The notes beneath the pieces were generated by a model. It saw only the letters and a list, made by a program, of their open reading frames with translations. It had not been told where the DNA came from and searched no databases. From Chryseobacterium lathyri (GTDB taxonomy: Bacteria > Bacteroidota > Bacteroidia > Flavobacteriales > Weeksellaceae): a stretch of 64,000 nucleotides of DNA. The position numbers were made by a program, and so were the translations under genes. Of the stretch, positions 17,522 through 27,779 are shown in pieces. Within the stretch, counting starts at the first letter, position 1. Each line of letters starts with the position of its first letter. Location of the stretch: assembly GCF_003290185.1 (NCBI RefSeq), contig NZ_QNFY01000012.1, positions 109,612 through 173,611 on the forward strand, written 5' to 3'.

Positions 17522-20500
17522 ATGTTTAAGAAATTCATCCGCAGACCTGTTCTGTCTATTGTGATCTCACTGATCATTGTATTTATGGGGATTCTGTCGC
17601 TGGTAAAACTTCCAGTGACCCAGTTTCCCTCCATTTCACCACCTAAAGTAAATATCACCGCAGAATATCCGGGAGCCAACAACGAACTATTGATTAAATC
17701 AGTAGTTATTCCCCTCGAAAGAGGCCTGAATGGAGTTCCGGGTATGAAATATATGACCTCCGATGCCGGTAACGATGGCGAAGCTTCCATTCAGATCGTA
17801 TTTGATCTCGGAACAGATCCCAATGTTGCTGCGGTAAACGTTCAAAACCGTGTATCTTCCGTTGTTAACAAGCTGCCGCCTCTGGTAGTGCGTGAAGGGG
17901 TAAAAATTACCCGTGAAGAACCCAACATGTTGATGTACATTAACCTGTACAGTGATGATCCGAAAGCTGACCAGAAATTCCTTTTCAACTATGCCGATAT
18001 CAACGTGATGTCTGAATTGAGAAGGGTAAGTGGAGTAGGGTTCGCAGATATCCTCGGAACCCGTGAATATGCTATGCGTATCTGGCTTAAACCGGACAGG
18101 CTGACCGCTTACAACATTTCCGCAGACGAAGTGATGGAATCCCTGAACCAGCAGAGTTTGGAAGCTTCCCCCGGAAAAACAGGGGAAAGTTCAGGAAAAC
18201 GCTCCCAGTCCTTTGAATATATTCTGAAATATTCCGGACGTTTCAATAATGAAAAAGATTACGGAAATATTATCTTAAAAGCAAAACCGGGTGGAGAATT
18301 TGTAAGATTAAAAGATGTGGCTGATATAGAATTCGGCTCCTCAATGTATGATATCTATTCTACATTGAATGGAAAGCCTTCTGCAGCGATCACTGTAAAA
18401 CAGTCTTACGGTTCCAATGCAAGTGACGTTATCAAAAATGTAAAAACTTTGATGAAAGATCTTGAGAAAAACAACTTCCCGAAAGGAATGCATTACGACA
18501 TCAGTTATGATGTTTCCAGATTCCTGGATGCATCCATGGAAAAGGTTATTCATACCTTATTTGAAGCCTTTATCCTGGTAGCAATCGTGGTATTCCTGTT
18601 CCTTGGAGACTGGCGTTCAACCTTAATTCCTGCGCTGGCGGTTCCGGTTTCACTGGTTGGTACATTTGCCGTCATGTCCGCATTTGGAATTACGCTAAAC
18701 ATGATCTCGCTCTTTGCATTGGTAATGGCCATCGGGGTCGTTGTCGATGATGCAATCGTAGTGATTGAAGCCGTCCATGCCAAGATGGAAGAAAAAGGAC
18801 TTTCCCCATTAAAGGCGACGGAAGAGGCCATGCATGAAATCAGTGGGGCGATTATCGCAATCACTTTGGTTATGGCATCCGTATTCATCCCGATTGCATT
18901 CATGTCCGGTCCGGTGGGAGTATTTTACCGTCAGTTTTCCATTACCATGGCTTCAGCGATTATTCTTTCAGGGGTTGTAGCCTTGACACTGACTCCGGCT
19001 TTATGTGCTTTGATTTTAAGAAACACTCACGGAAAAGCCAAAAAGAAAACCCCAATTACCATTTTCCTGGATAAATTCAACAATTTATTTACAAAAGGTG
19101 CCGGGAAGTATGAGAAAATGCTGAATAAAACGGTTAAGAAAAAATCCATCACGCTTCCTTTACTTCTGGCATTTTGTGCCTGTACATATTTCTTAAGCAA
19201 CTCACTTCCTTCAGGATTTATTCCGGCGGAAGACCAGGGAATGATCTATGCCATTATTCAGACCCCTCCGGGATCTACTTTGGAAAGAACCAACCAGATT
19301 GCCAAAGAATTATTAAGGGAATCTGAAGATATCGATGGTGTACAGTCCGTTTCTTCACTGGCAGGATACGAAATCCTGACGGAAGGTACCGGATCCAACT
19401 CAGGAACCTGTCTGATCAACCTTAAAAGCTGGGAAGAGCGAAAAGAATCTGCTGCTGAGATTATTGAAAAGCTTGAAGAAAAAGCCAAAAATATTCCCGG
19501 TGCCAATATAGAATTCTTCCAGCCGCCTTCCATTCCGGGTTATGGTGCCGCAGGAGGTTTTGAGCTCCGTTTGCTTGATAAGGCAGGAAGCGGAGATTAC
19601 CATAAAATGGAACAGGTAAGTAATGATTTTGTAAGAGAACTGAAAAAACGTCCTGAGCTTGGATCTGCATTTACATTCTATTCTGCAAGTTTCCCTCAGT
19701 ATATGTTGAAGGTAGATAATGACCTTGCGGAACAGAAAGGAGTAACGATAGAAAATGCAATGGATAACCTGTCTACCTTAATAGGGTCTAACTATGAGAC
19801 CAGTTTTATCCGTTTCGACAGACCTTATAAAGTAATTGTGCAGGCAGGTCCTCAATACCGGGCTTTGCCTACAGATCTCCTGAAACTATATGTGAAAAAT
19901 GATAAAGACCAGATGGTTCCGTATTCAGACTTTATGAGAATGGAAAAAGTATATGGATTGTCAGAAATTACAAGACATAATATGTATAATTCTGCAGAAG
20001 TAAGTGGAACTCCGGCTCCGGGATACAGTAGCGGTCAGGCTATTAAAGCAATCCAGGAGGTGGCGGATAAGACCCTTCCTAGAGGTTTTGGTATTGACTG
20101 GGCAGGTATTTCCAAAGATGAAGTGAGCAGAGGGAACGAGGCTGTGTTTATCTTCCTGGTCTGTCTCGGATTTGTATATCTGATCCTTGCAGCACAGTAC
20201 GAAAGCTTTATTCTGCCGCTGCCGGTGATCTTATCGCTTCCGACAGGTATTTTTGGAGCATTCTTATGCTTGAAATTACTAGGTCTGGAAAATAACATCT
20301 ATGCTCAGGTAGCCATGGTCATGTTGATTGGTCTGTTAGGTAAAAATGCGGTACTGATCGTAGAATTTGCCGTTCAGAAGAAAGCAGAAGAAGGAATTCC
20401 TGTAGCGAAAGCGGCTATCGAAGGGGCGGCGATCCGTTTCCGTCCAATCTTGATGACTTCATTTGCCTTTATTGCAGGCCTTATTCCATTGGTAATCGCA

Positions 20501-20716
20501 ACCGGACCGGGAGCTGTAGGAAACAGGACAATTGGTACTGCAGCTGCAGGAGGAATGCTGATAGGAACTATTTTCGGACTGATGATTATTCCGGGGCTGT
20601 ATTATATTTTCGGAACCATCGCAGAGAAATCGAGACTGGCAAGATATGAAGAGGAAAATCCTTTAACAGAACAAACTGAACCTTATCAACACGATAACAA
20701 ACATGAAGATTTATAA
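17522..20716 (+). CDS. RND multidrug efflux pump, HAE1 family (AcrB type)
   Basis: The 1064-residue inner-membrane pump opens with FKKFIRRPVLSIVISL and has the 12-helix, two-repeat HAE1 organisation. The proton-relay aspartates are visible in VVVDDAIVVIEAV (helix 4). QYESFILPLPVILSLPTG and GLLGKNAVLIVEFA belong to the second half. It exports hydrophobic drugs, dyes or detergents by proton antiport. Length is normal. Its stop codon overlaps the start of the outer-membrane factor by 14 bases. Confidence 0.95.
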   Translation: MFKKFIRRPVLSIVISLIIVFMGILSLVKLPVTQFPSISPPKVNITAEYPGANNELLIKSVVIPLERGLNGVPGMKYMTSDAGNDGEASIQIVFDLGTDPNVAAVNVQNRVSSVVNKLPPLVVREGVKITREEPNMLMYINLYSDDPKADQKFLFNYADINVMSELRRVSGVGFADILGTREYAMRIWLKPDRLTAYNISADEVMESLNQQSLEASPGKTGESSGKRSQSFEYILKYSGRFNNEKDYGNIILKAKPGGEFVRLKDVADIEFGSSMYDIYSTLNGKPSAAITVKQSYGSNASDVIKNVKTLMKDLEKNNFPKGMHYDISYDVSRFLDASMEKVIHTLFEAFILVAIVVFLFLGDWRSTLIPALAVPVSLVGTFAVMSAFGITLNMISLFALVMAIGVVVDDAIVVIEAVHAKMEEKGLSPLKATEEAMHEISGAIIAITLVMASVFIPIAFMSGPVGVFYRQFSITMASAIILSGVVALTLTPALCALILRNTHGKAKKKTPITIFLDKFNNLFTKGAGKYEKMLNKTVKKKSITLPLLLAFCACTYFLSNSLPSGFIPAEDQGMIYAIIQTPPGSTLERTNQIAKELLRESEDIDGVQSVSSLAGYEILTEGTGSNSGTCLINLKSWEERKESAAEIIEKLEEKAKNIPGANIEFFQPPSIPGYGAAGGFELRLLDKAGSGDYHKMEQVSNDFVRELKKRPELGSAFTFYSASFPQYMLKVDNDLAEQKGVTIENAMDNLSTLIGSNYETSFIRFDRPYKVIVQAGPQYRALPTDLLKLYVKNDKDQMVPYSDFMRMEKVYGLSEITRHNMYNSAEVSGTPAPGYSSGQAIKAIQEVADKTLPRGFGIDWAGISKDEVSRGNEAVFIFLVCLGFVYLILAAQYESFILPLPVILSLPTGIFGAFLCLKLLGLENNIYAQVAMVMLIGLLGKNAVLIVEFAVQKKAEEGIPVAKAAIEGAAIRFRPILMTSFAFIAGLIPLVIATGPGAVGNRTIGTAAAGGMLIGTIFGLMIIPGLYYIFGTIAEKSRLARYEEENPLTEQTEPYQHDNKHEDL

Positions 20717-22145
20717 TAAATATATAGCAGCCATTGCTCTATCGCTTATCCTCGTAGGCTGTAGAGCTCCTATGGCCACCGTTATAAAAGATGAAGTAAA
20801 AGAAAACCTGCCTCAGAATTTCAATCAGGAAGAGCAACAGGATGTCAGCGCAAACAGTGGGACAACTCCCTGGAGACAGTTTTTTACAGATCCAAATCTG
20901 GTGAGCTTAATCGAAACCGCTTTGAAAAACAATCAGGAATTACTGATTACACTTCAGGAAATTGAAATTGCGAAAAGTGGGGTATTGGCTAAAAAAGGAA
21001 AACTGACACCAACGGTATCAGCCGGAATAGGAGCTGGAATAAAAAAAGCTGGCCGCTATACCAGTGAAGGAGCCGGTGATGCCACTACAGAAATAGAACC
21101 CGGAAAAGAAATGCCCGATCCTTTGGGCAATTTTGAAGGCGGATTAATGGCCAACTGGGAGATTGATATCTGGAAAAAGCTCAGAACTGAAAAAGAAGCG
21201 GCTGTTGCTCATTATCTTTCTACCGTGGAGGGGAAAAACTTTGTATTATCCAATCTTATTGAAGAAGTAGCGGACAATTATTATGAATTGTTGGCGCTGG
21301 ATAATCAATTAGATATTATTCAGCAATATATTAAGCTGCAGGAACGAGCGCTGGAAATTTCCAAAATTCAGAAAGAAGCTGCAGCGGCTACGGAACTGGC
21401 TGTTAAGAAATTTGAGGCGGAACTGGCAAAATCCAAAGCTGCAGAATATACGATTCGTCAGGATATCACAGAGAAAGAAAACCAGATTAATGCGCTTTTG
21501 GGAAGATATCCTCAGCCTATCATGAGAACGAAAGAAAGCTTTATGTCTACAATGCCACAGACTGTTTACACAGGAATACCGTCTCAGTTATTAGCTAACC
21601 GTCCGGATATTAAACAGGCAGAACTGGAATTAAAAGCTGCAAAACTGGATGTACAGGCTGCAAGAAAGGAATTTTATCCGTCACTGGAAATTTCTGCAAC
21701 ATTAGGATTGGAAGCCTTCAAACCTTCTTATCTGGTTAAGTTGCCGGAGTCTATTGCTTCCAGTCTGGCTGGGGAGCTTGCCGGGCCATTAATTAATAAA
21801 AGTGCAATCAAAGCGAACTTTCAGACTGCTGATGCAAGACAAATACAGTCGCTGTACGAATATGACAAAACGATTTTACACGCTTATCTGGATGTAGCGA
21901 ATCTTATGTCAAAGGTTAAGAATATAGATCAGTACTATCAGTTGAAGTCGCAGGAGACCAAAGCGCTTGATCAGTCTATTGATATAGCGAATCAGTTATT
22001 CAAAAATTCAAGAGCGGATTATCTTGAGGTTCTTCTGAATCAGAGAGATGCTCTGGATGCCAAAATGGAGCTGATTGAAGCTAAGCAGAAACAGCTGAGC
22101 ACCGTTGTAGACATCTACAAAAGTTTAGGGGGTGGCTGGAAATAA
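20703..22145 (+). CDS. outer-membrane efflux factor (OprM/NodT family)
   Basis: The 480-residue lipoprotein (LVGC, Cys20) is TolC-like. An early PWRQFFTDPNLVSLIETAL block is followed by two helical repeats, with the GIPSQLLANRPDIKQAELELKAA motif of the NodT family near residue 300. It forms the outer-membrane duct for the RND pump. It overlaps the pump gene by 14 bases, which suggests coupled translation. A terminator lies about 40 bases after the stop. Confidence 0.93.
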   Translation: MKIYNKYIAAIALSLILVGCRAPMATVIKDEVKENLPQNFNQEEQQDVSANSGTTPWRQFFTDPNLVSLIETALKNNQELLITLQEIEIAKSGVLAKKGKLTPTVSAGIGAGIKKAGRYTSEGAGDATTEIEPGKEMPDPLGNFEGGLMANWEIDIWKKLRTEKEAAVAHYLSTVEGKNFVLSNLIEEVADNYYELLALDNQLDIIQQYIKLQERALEISKIQKEAAAATELAVKKFEAELAKSKAAEYTIRQDITEKENQINALLGRYPQPIMRTKESFMSTMPQTVYTGIPSQLLANRPDIKQAELELKAAKLDVQAARKEFYPSLEISATLGLEAFKPSYLVKLPESIASSLAGELAGPLINKSAIKANFQTADARQIQSLYEYDKTILHAYLDVANLMSKVKNIDQYYQLKSQETKALDQSIDIANQLFKNSRADYLEVLLNQRDALDAKMELIEAKQKQLSTVVDIYKSLGGGWK

Positions 22146-22182
22146 GACATCATAATTCTATCAATAAAACAGTTAATGTTTT

Positions 22183-22213
22183 GAGCTGATCCCTTCGGGG
22201 ATTGGCTCTTTTT
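22183..22213 (+). terminator. terminator of the RND operon
   Basis: An 11-bp GC-containing stem (GAGCTGATCCC/GGGATTGGCTC, with two wobble pairs) closed by a stable TTCG tetraloop and followed by TTTTTG. Confidence 0.85.
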
Positions 22214-22329
22214 GTTTTTTATGAATGAGATTTTATTGCATTTAGGATTAATTTTATTCACTGGTTGTTTGAAATAGACAGAAAATATTCTTGTATATAA
22301 AAATTTAGATTAAATCTCAAGGGTGGGAC

Positions 22330-22358
22330 TTGAAATGCGTTAAAAAATGTTAAATTTG
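22330..22358 (+). promoter_or_regulatory. promoter of the propeller/RHS island
   Basis: TTG at 22330-22332 and TAAATTTG at 22351-22358 with 18 bases between match the Bacteroidetes -33/-7 pattern. The ATG of the first island gene is 30 bases beyond. Confidence 0.7.
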
Positions 22359-22388
22359 CAAAAATATATTAACTAACAACACCAATAG

Positions 22389-23957
22389 ATGAAAAAACTC
22401 TACATGAGTGCATTTACTATGTGCATAGTTCTGGGCCTGTCTGCCCAGGAAGTATTGTGGCAGAAAGACATTAAGTCTTCCACCCAGGATTTTCTAAGCC
22501 AGGTTACAACAACCATTGACGGTCAATATTTAATTACAGGAAGCAGTATTCAATCCGGCTCCTCGACGGACTCAGGGACCTCAAATAGTAAACAAAATAA
22601 CGGTTACGATTTCCATCTGGTCAAATTAAATCAGCAGGGAGAAGAAGTATGGGAAAAATACTTTTCAGGTCAAAATCATGATTATCTGTCAGCTTCTGTT
22701 GCTACCCAAGACGGAGGATTTTTAATTTCCGGGACCTCGTATTCAAGCAAAGGGCTTAATAAAAAAGAAGATTCCAAAGGAGGATCTGATATCTGGATCA
22801 TCAGATTAAATGAATTTGGTGATGAGCTTTGGCAAAAAACATTAGGAAGTTCTTCCGATGAGGAAGCCAGATCTGTGATTCAGACTACAGATTTAGGATT
22901 CTTTGTAGCTGGTAACGTTCAGAATTCAGCTAAGGGTTATGGTTCAAAAGATGTTTTGATTGTAAAACTCGATAAGGATGGAAAAGAACTCTCTCAGTCA
23001 GTTTTAGGAGGAAAAGGTTTAGATGAAGTAGAGAAAATGATTCCAACGAAAGACGGCGGAGCTTTGCTAGGAATCTATTCCAGAAGTGCTACAGGTGGCT
23101 CAAAGAAAACCGAAAACTTTGGTGAAGGAGATTACTGGGTAATCAAGCTTAACAAGGATGGAAAGGTTGAATGGGAAAAGAATTTTGGTGGCAAAGCAGA
23201 TGACCACATCAGAACCCTTGCCTTGACCTCAAACGGATATATTATTGGAGGAGAAAGCCGATCCGAACGATCAGGATCTAAGACAGTTGGAATAGAAGAA
23301 GGTACAGATTTATGGCTTATCTCACTTAACGAAAGAGGGGAAGAGATCTGGCAGAAATCTTACAATTTTGGGAACAGAGATATTCTGATGGGAACGAGTG
23401 TAATCCAGAGTCAAGATTCAAGAGCCAAGAGCCAAGATGTCACAAAAGGAATTCTTTTAGGAGGGTATACCCAGGCAGAAGGAAAAATTGAGACTGATGA
23501 TGAAACCTTCTGGATGCTGTATCTGGACCAGGACGGTAATGAACAGTGGAGAAAACATGTAAAAGGCGAATCCAGAAAACGTGAGGAAAGATTGTCTGAT
23601 ATAAAACTGAACAGAGATGGCTCCATTATTCTGGCTGGAACCAGCGCAGAAGAACTTGGAAAAGAGAACTGGAAGATCGTGAAGTTGGGTGATAAACAGC
23701 TTGATCAGTTGATTGAAAAGCAGGACATCAAGATTTATCCCAACCCGGTTTCAGACTATGCGTATGTGGAAATAGGCTTTGACTTTAAAGAAGCTGATAT
23801 TATGCTGTATGATATGGGAGGGAGACAGCTTCAGATTTTAAAGACTAAGAATAAGGTTACTAAGATTAATACTCAGAATTTGATACAGGGGGCTTATCTG
23901 GTGATGATAAAAACGGATACTAATAAAACAGCAAGTGCGAAAATTATTAAGAAATAA
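22389..23957 (+). CDS. T9SS-sorted repeat protein (beta-propeller-like)
   Basis: The 522-residue secreted protein has a signal peptide ending LGLSAQ. About seven to eight repeats of 50-60 residues follow, each with a pattern like DGGFLISGTS..., DIWIIRLNEFGDELWQKTLG, typical of WD40/PQQ-like propellers. The last ~74 residues, from IYPNPVSDYAYVEI (residue 449) to KIIKK, form a type A sorting domain that directs export by type IX secretion, the system encoded at 8-13 kb. It is followed 6 bases later by the SpvB/RHS-like gene. The propeller's partner is unknown; an adhesin or scaffold role is only inferred. Confidence 0.85.
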   Translation: MKKLYMSAFTMCIVLGLSAQEVLWQKDIKSSTQDFLSQVTTTIDGQYLITGSSIQSGSSTDSGTSNSKQNNGYDFHLVKLNQQGEEVWEKYFSGQNHDYLSASVATQDGGFLISGTSYSSKGLNKKEDSKGGSDIWIIRLNEFGDELWQKTLGSSSDEEARSVIQTTDLGFFVAGNVQNSAKGYGSKDVLIVKLDKDGKELSQSVLGGKGLDEVEKMIPTKDGGALLGIYSRSATGGSKKTENFGEGDYWVIKLNKDGKVEWEKNFGGKADDHIRTLALTSNGYIIGGESRSERSGSKTVGIEEGTDLWLISLNERGEEIWQKSYNFGNRDILMGTSVIQSQDSRAKSQDVTKGILLGGYTQAEGKIETDDETFWMLYLDQDGNEQWRKHVKGESRKREERLSDIKLNRDGSIILAGTSAEELGKENWKIVKLGDKQLDQLIEKQDIKIYPNPVSDYAYVEIGFDFKEADIMLYDMGGRQLQILKTKNKVTKINTQNLIQGAYLVMIKTDTNKTASAKIIKK

Positions 23958-23963
23958 ACACAA

Positions 23964-26900
23964 ATGAAAAAAATAAAAAAATTAATAGTCCTAATTTTAA
24001 TTTTGCCAGCCATTACAGCTTTGGGGCAGACAAGTAGTCTTTTAATACAAAATGCTGTAAATAGTATTGCTGTCCAGTCACCAAATGCAGCTGCTTTATT
24101 CAGATATTCAGAAACACCTGTTTCTCTGTACACAGGAGTTCCTGACATATCAATACCTATTTACACTATAAAAGAAGGTGATATTGAAGTGCCTATCTCA
24201 ATATCTTATCATGCAGGAGGAATAAAGGTAAATGATGAGGCATCTTCAATTGGTTTAGGGTGGTCTTTAAATGCAGGTGGAAGAGTTTCGCAGATTATGG
24301 CTGGAGGGAACGATTTTGCTTACCGTGGATATTATTATAACAGTAATATAAGTGTAGCTCCAATGGCTTCCGTTTCAGAAGGTTGCATCGTCAATCCAGA
24401 TCTTAATGTAACAAGCCAGACCAGCTCATTTTATACAACCAATATAGGTATAAGTGATAATGGAGGTAAAGTATATTATAAAACAGATCTTCAACCCGAT
24501 CTATTTTTAATTAATCTACCTGGTAAAACTTATAAAGCATATTTAGATAGAGCAAAAACTGTTCAAACTGATTATCCAAAATTCCTCATAGTAGGGCAAG
24601 AAAATATTAATTTTAAATTGATTCCAAGTTCAGGATATGTTCCTAATCAAAATGGAAATAATTTCAATGTAATTAACGAGATTGGTACAACCTATTTTTT
24701 TGATGGAGCACAAGAAGTAAGTACACCTCTAACAGGAACTTATATAACGGGGGCGTCTAAATATTTGACTAAAATTAAAGATCTGTCAGGTAAAGAAGTC
24801 AAATTTTCTTATTTGCCGATTTCACATTCTGACAGGCTCTCAGGTTGTAAAAATACCAGACTAGATAACACTATGTATTATACAATAGGGTATACTTCTA
24901 AAGGTGGGATTACTACTTGTAATAAACAAACAATAGATGAGAGTTATATTGAAAAAATTGAATTTTCTAATGGTAAAATTGAATTCGCCTGGTCTGACAG
25001 AGAGGATGTTAATAATTCAAAAAAAATATCTTCAATTAAAATCTATAATACTTACAAGCTCATAAAACAATTTGACTTTAACTATGATTATTTGATTGCA
25101 AATGATAATCTGAATACAAGTTCAATTGCCTCATGGCTGGGAGCTCCTAATAATAAAATATTTACACATAGACTAAGGCTTCTCGATGTAACCGAATCCA
25201 TAACTAATCAAAAACATTCATTTGAATACAACTCTACCAATCTTCCAAATAAATTAAGTTTCTCACTCGATTTTTGGGGTTACTTTAATGGACAGAATAA
25301 TAGTGACACCTATATCCCAGACCCAACAAAGTATTTAAAGGGACATATATTTAATATTACCTCTTTTGATAATGATGCAACAGGATATTCATATACTGAT
25401 GGTGGTCTAACAGCTGGTGGCCAGCCTCAAAATGATATCATGACTATTAATTGGGCTACTAATAACAAACATTATTTAGCAGACCGAAGAGCATCATTGC
25501 AATCTTTAGCGGGGATATTGACTAGTATTACTTACCCTACAGGAGGGAAAACAGAGTTTGAATATGAGCCTAATACTTTTTCCAATTACCCTTTACAGTC
25601 TCTGATAAATAATACAAATCCTGGTATTGAAAATAATTACAGTTCGGGTGGAGGAGTAAGAATTAAAAGCATCAAAACAAAAGAAAAACCAGGAGCAGAG
25701 CCTATTGTTAAGAACTATATTTATGATGAATTCACTAATAATGGAACAAAATTAACTTCAAATGGCATTTTAGCTGAGCTTCCTAAGTATTATGAAATAG
25801 AGAATCGATGCTTTAGAATTTTTGATATTGGTTCATCATGGCCTGTTGAACCGAATACTGACTGTGGCATGGCTTGGGTTCCAGGAGCACAGAAACCGTT
25901 TAAAATATCTATTTATGAAGGGATTCCATCTCAGGGTATGTCAACTCTTTCTCAAGGTACTGCGGTAGGCTATTCCAAAGTAACAGAACAGGTAACAGGA
26001 AAAGGAAAAACTGAAAACTATTTTTACAATACTTTCCAAAAATCATGCATTAATTTAACTTCTAAAGGGGGACTACAATTCTTAGAAAATGGAAATTTAA
26101 TTAAAAGTATCAGTTATGATAATAATAATCAGTTAATTAATGAAAAGGTATATAACTATAAGAGTAATTTTAATGATAACTTAAATACATATTTTTTAGA
26201 AGGAAGAATTCTCGATTTTAGTGGATTATATATGGACGGAGTGGGAGGCTCTCCAGCTAACATTAATGCAGGACTCATTCACAACTATACAATAAGTTTG
26301 TATAAATCTTTACTGGAATCAACTAATACTAAAGAATATTTTCCAGCAGGATCAAACAATTATGTAGAAACAAAAACTTTAACTACATATAATAACAAAT
26401 ATCAGCCAAGTATACAAAAAACTTCATATCCAGATACCTCATTTACTGAAACTAAATATAGTTATGCTCTGGAAAAAGGTAATCAGCTTATGCTCAGTAA
26501 AAATATGGTTGGAATTCCGTTAGAAATAATTACCACCCAAACAAATAATGGAATTGCCAAAACTTTATCAAAAACAGAAACTGTTTATCCAACTTCATTG
26601 CCTGATTCACAAATAGGTAATTTTGTTCTCCCTAAATCTGTAAAATCATATGATCTTTTAAATAGTTCTTCTGCTTTTACGGAAGTAACATTGAATAAAT
26701 ATGATTTAAAAGGAAACCTTATTCAATATACGGCAAAAGATGGGACTCCTGTGTCTATTATTTGGGGATATAATTATACATTACCAATAGCAAGAATTGA
26801 AGGCGCTAATTACGACAATATTGCAATGTATATTAATGATATTATTTCAACATCCAATGATGATGCATTAAATCCTGTAAATGAACAGGCCTTAATAACA

Positions 26901-27650
26901 GCAGAAGATAATTTAAGAAAAAATGCCAATTTGGCTAATTATCAAATTACAACTTATACTTATGACCCTTTAATTGGCGTGACAAGCATTACACCCTCTT
27001 CAGGAATTAGAGAATATTATAAATATGATATGACTAATAGATTGGAAAAAATTGTTGATATCAACAATAAGATATTAAAAGAGTTCAAGTATAGATATGC
27101 AACAATTGCATCTACGAATTATCCAAACGAAGAAAAAAGTGAGACATTCACAAGAACAAATTGTACAGGAAATGGAATTGGAGGGACATATACTTATATT
27201 GTTCCAGCAGGCACTTATACTGATGTAAGCATATTAGCCGCTAATCAAAAAGCACTAGACGATATTAATATTAATGGTCAAAACATGGCTAATCAAAATG
27301 GCCCCTGTTTTTTTCCTGTTTCATGTAGCTTTATATTTTCCTCGGTTATAGGCAACCCGCAGTTTAGTAATAATTCTACTACAACAGTAAACGGAACTGT
27401 TTATTTTAAAGTTTATTTCTCAGGTTATGGTATTTGGCAGAATTGGGCAAATGGTGTGAATATAGGTAAGGTGGGACCAGAATGTGTACCATCTGTAAAT
27501 CGAACAATAACATTTAATGAGAGTTCTTTTAATCGTAAATGGAGCATTTTTATTGACACAACAGGAAATTGTACTGCAACCCTGATCTCAGGAACAGTAG
27601 ATGCATCTTCTACTAATCCTTTGAATTTCTTATTTGAATATCAAAAATAA
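23964..27650 (+). CDS. SpvB/RHS-like secreted protein with DUF5977 domain
   Basis: The 1228-residue protein has a signal peptide (to about ALGQ). An N-terminal segment VPISISYHAGGIKVNDEASS with GLGWSLNAGGRVSQ follows, typical of the TcaC/SpvB-like openings of bacteroidetal RHS partners. Loose YD-type repeats run to about residue 1050. Near 1056-1120 a DUF5977 motif appears (FTRTNCTGNGIGGTYTY, VPAGTYTDVSILAANQKAL, GQNMANQNGPC). The final ~100 residues look beta-rich. No RHS core or toxin tip is visible. It is more AT-rich than the RHS body that follows. It probably forms part of a large secreted shell, by analogy with TcB-like proteins. Confidence 0.75.
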   Translation: MKKIKKLIVLILILPAITALGQTSSLLIQNAVNSIAVQSPNAAALFRYSETPVSLYTGVPDISIPIYTIKEGDIEVPISISYHAGGIKVNDEASSIGLGWSLNAGGRVSQIMAGGNDFAYRGYYYNSNISVAPMASVSEGCIVNPDLNVTSQTSSFYTTNIGISDNGGKVYYKTDLQPDLFLINLPGKTYKAYLDRAKTVQTDYPKFLIVGQENINFKLIPSSGYVPNQNGNNFNVINEIGTTYFFDGAQEVSTPLTGTYITGASKYLTKIKDLSGKEVKFSYLPISHSDRLSGCKNTRLDNTMYYTIGYTSKGGITTCNKQTIDESYIEKIEFSNGKIEFAWSDREDVNNSKKISSIKIYNTYKLIKQFDFNYDYLIANDNLNTSSIASWLGAPNNKIFTHRLRLLDVTESITNQKHSFEYNSTNLPNKLSFSLDFWGYFNGQNNSDTYIPDPTKYLKGHIFNITSFDNDATGYSYTDGGLTAGGQPQNDIMTINWATNNKHYLADRRASLQSLAGILTSITYPTGGKTEFEYEPNTFSNYPLQSLINNTNPGIENNYSSGGGVRIKSIKTKEKPGAEPIVKNYIYDEFTNNGTKLTSNGILAELPKYYEIENRCFRIFDIGSSWPVEPNTDCGMAWVPGAQKPFKISIYEGIPSQGMSTLSQGTAVGYSKVTEQVTGKGKTENYFYNTFQKSCINLTSKGGLQFLENGNLIKSISYDNNNQLINEKVYNYKSNFNDNLNTYFLEGRILDFSGLYMDGVGGSPANINAGLIHNYTISLYKSLLESTNTKEYFPAGSNNYVETKTLTTYNNKYQPSIQKTSYPDTSFTETKYSYALEKGNQLMLSKNMVGIPLEIITTQTNNGIAKTLSKTETVYPTSLPDSQIGNFVLPKSVKSYDLLNSSSAFTEVTLNKYDLKGNLIQYTAKDGTPVSIIWGYNYTLPIARIEGANYDNIAMYINDIISTSNDDALNPVNEQALITAEDNLRKNANLANYQITTYTYDPLIGVTSITPSSGIREYYKYDMTNRLEKIVDINNKILKEFKYRYATIASTNYPNEEKSETFTRTNCTGNGIGGTYTYIVPAGTYTDVSILAANQKALDDININGQNMANQNGPCFFPVSCSFIFSSVIGNPQFSNNSTTTVNGTVYFKVYFSGYGIWQNWANGVNIGKVGPECVPSVNRTITFNESSFNRKWSIFIDTTGNCTATLISGTVDASSTNPLNFLFEYQK

Positions 27651-27657
27651 ACACATC

Positions 27658-27771
27658 ATGAAAAAAATAATATTCATTGTTGATATACCTATATCAGCAG
27701 GAGTTGTAAACCATGTGGCAACTCCATTATTGCCCAATAATCAGTTAAAAAGAACAATTCCTGATCATTAA
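27658..27771 (+). CDS. 37-residue ORF between the two large RHS-type genes, likely a remnant
   Basis: An ATG seven bases after the preceding stop opens a frame of 37 codons starting MKKIIFIVDIPISAG, which resembles the first half of a signal peptide. It ends 8 bases before the RHS start codon. It may be the stub of a lost secreted protein or a spacer peptide that couples translation. No family is recognised. Confidence 0.35.
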   Translation: MKKIIFIVDIPISAGVVNHVATPLLPNNQLKRTIPDH

Positions 27772-27779
27772 ATAAGATT

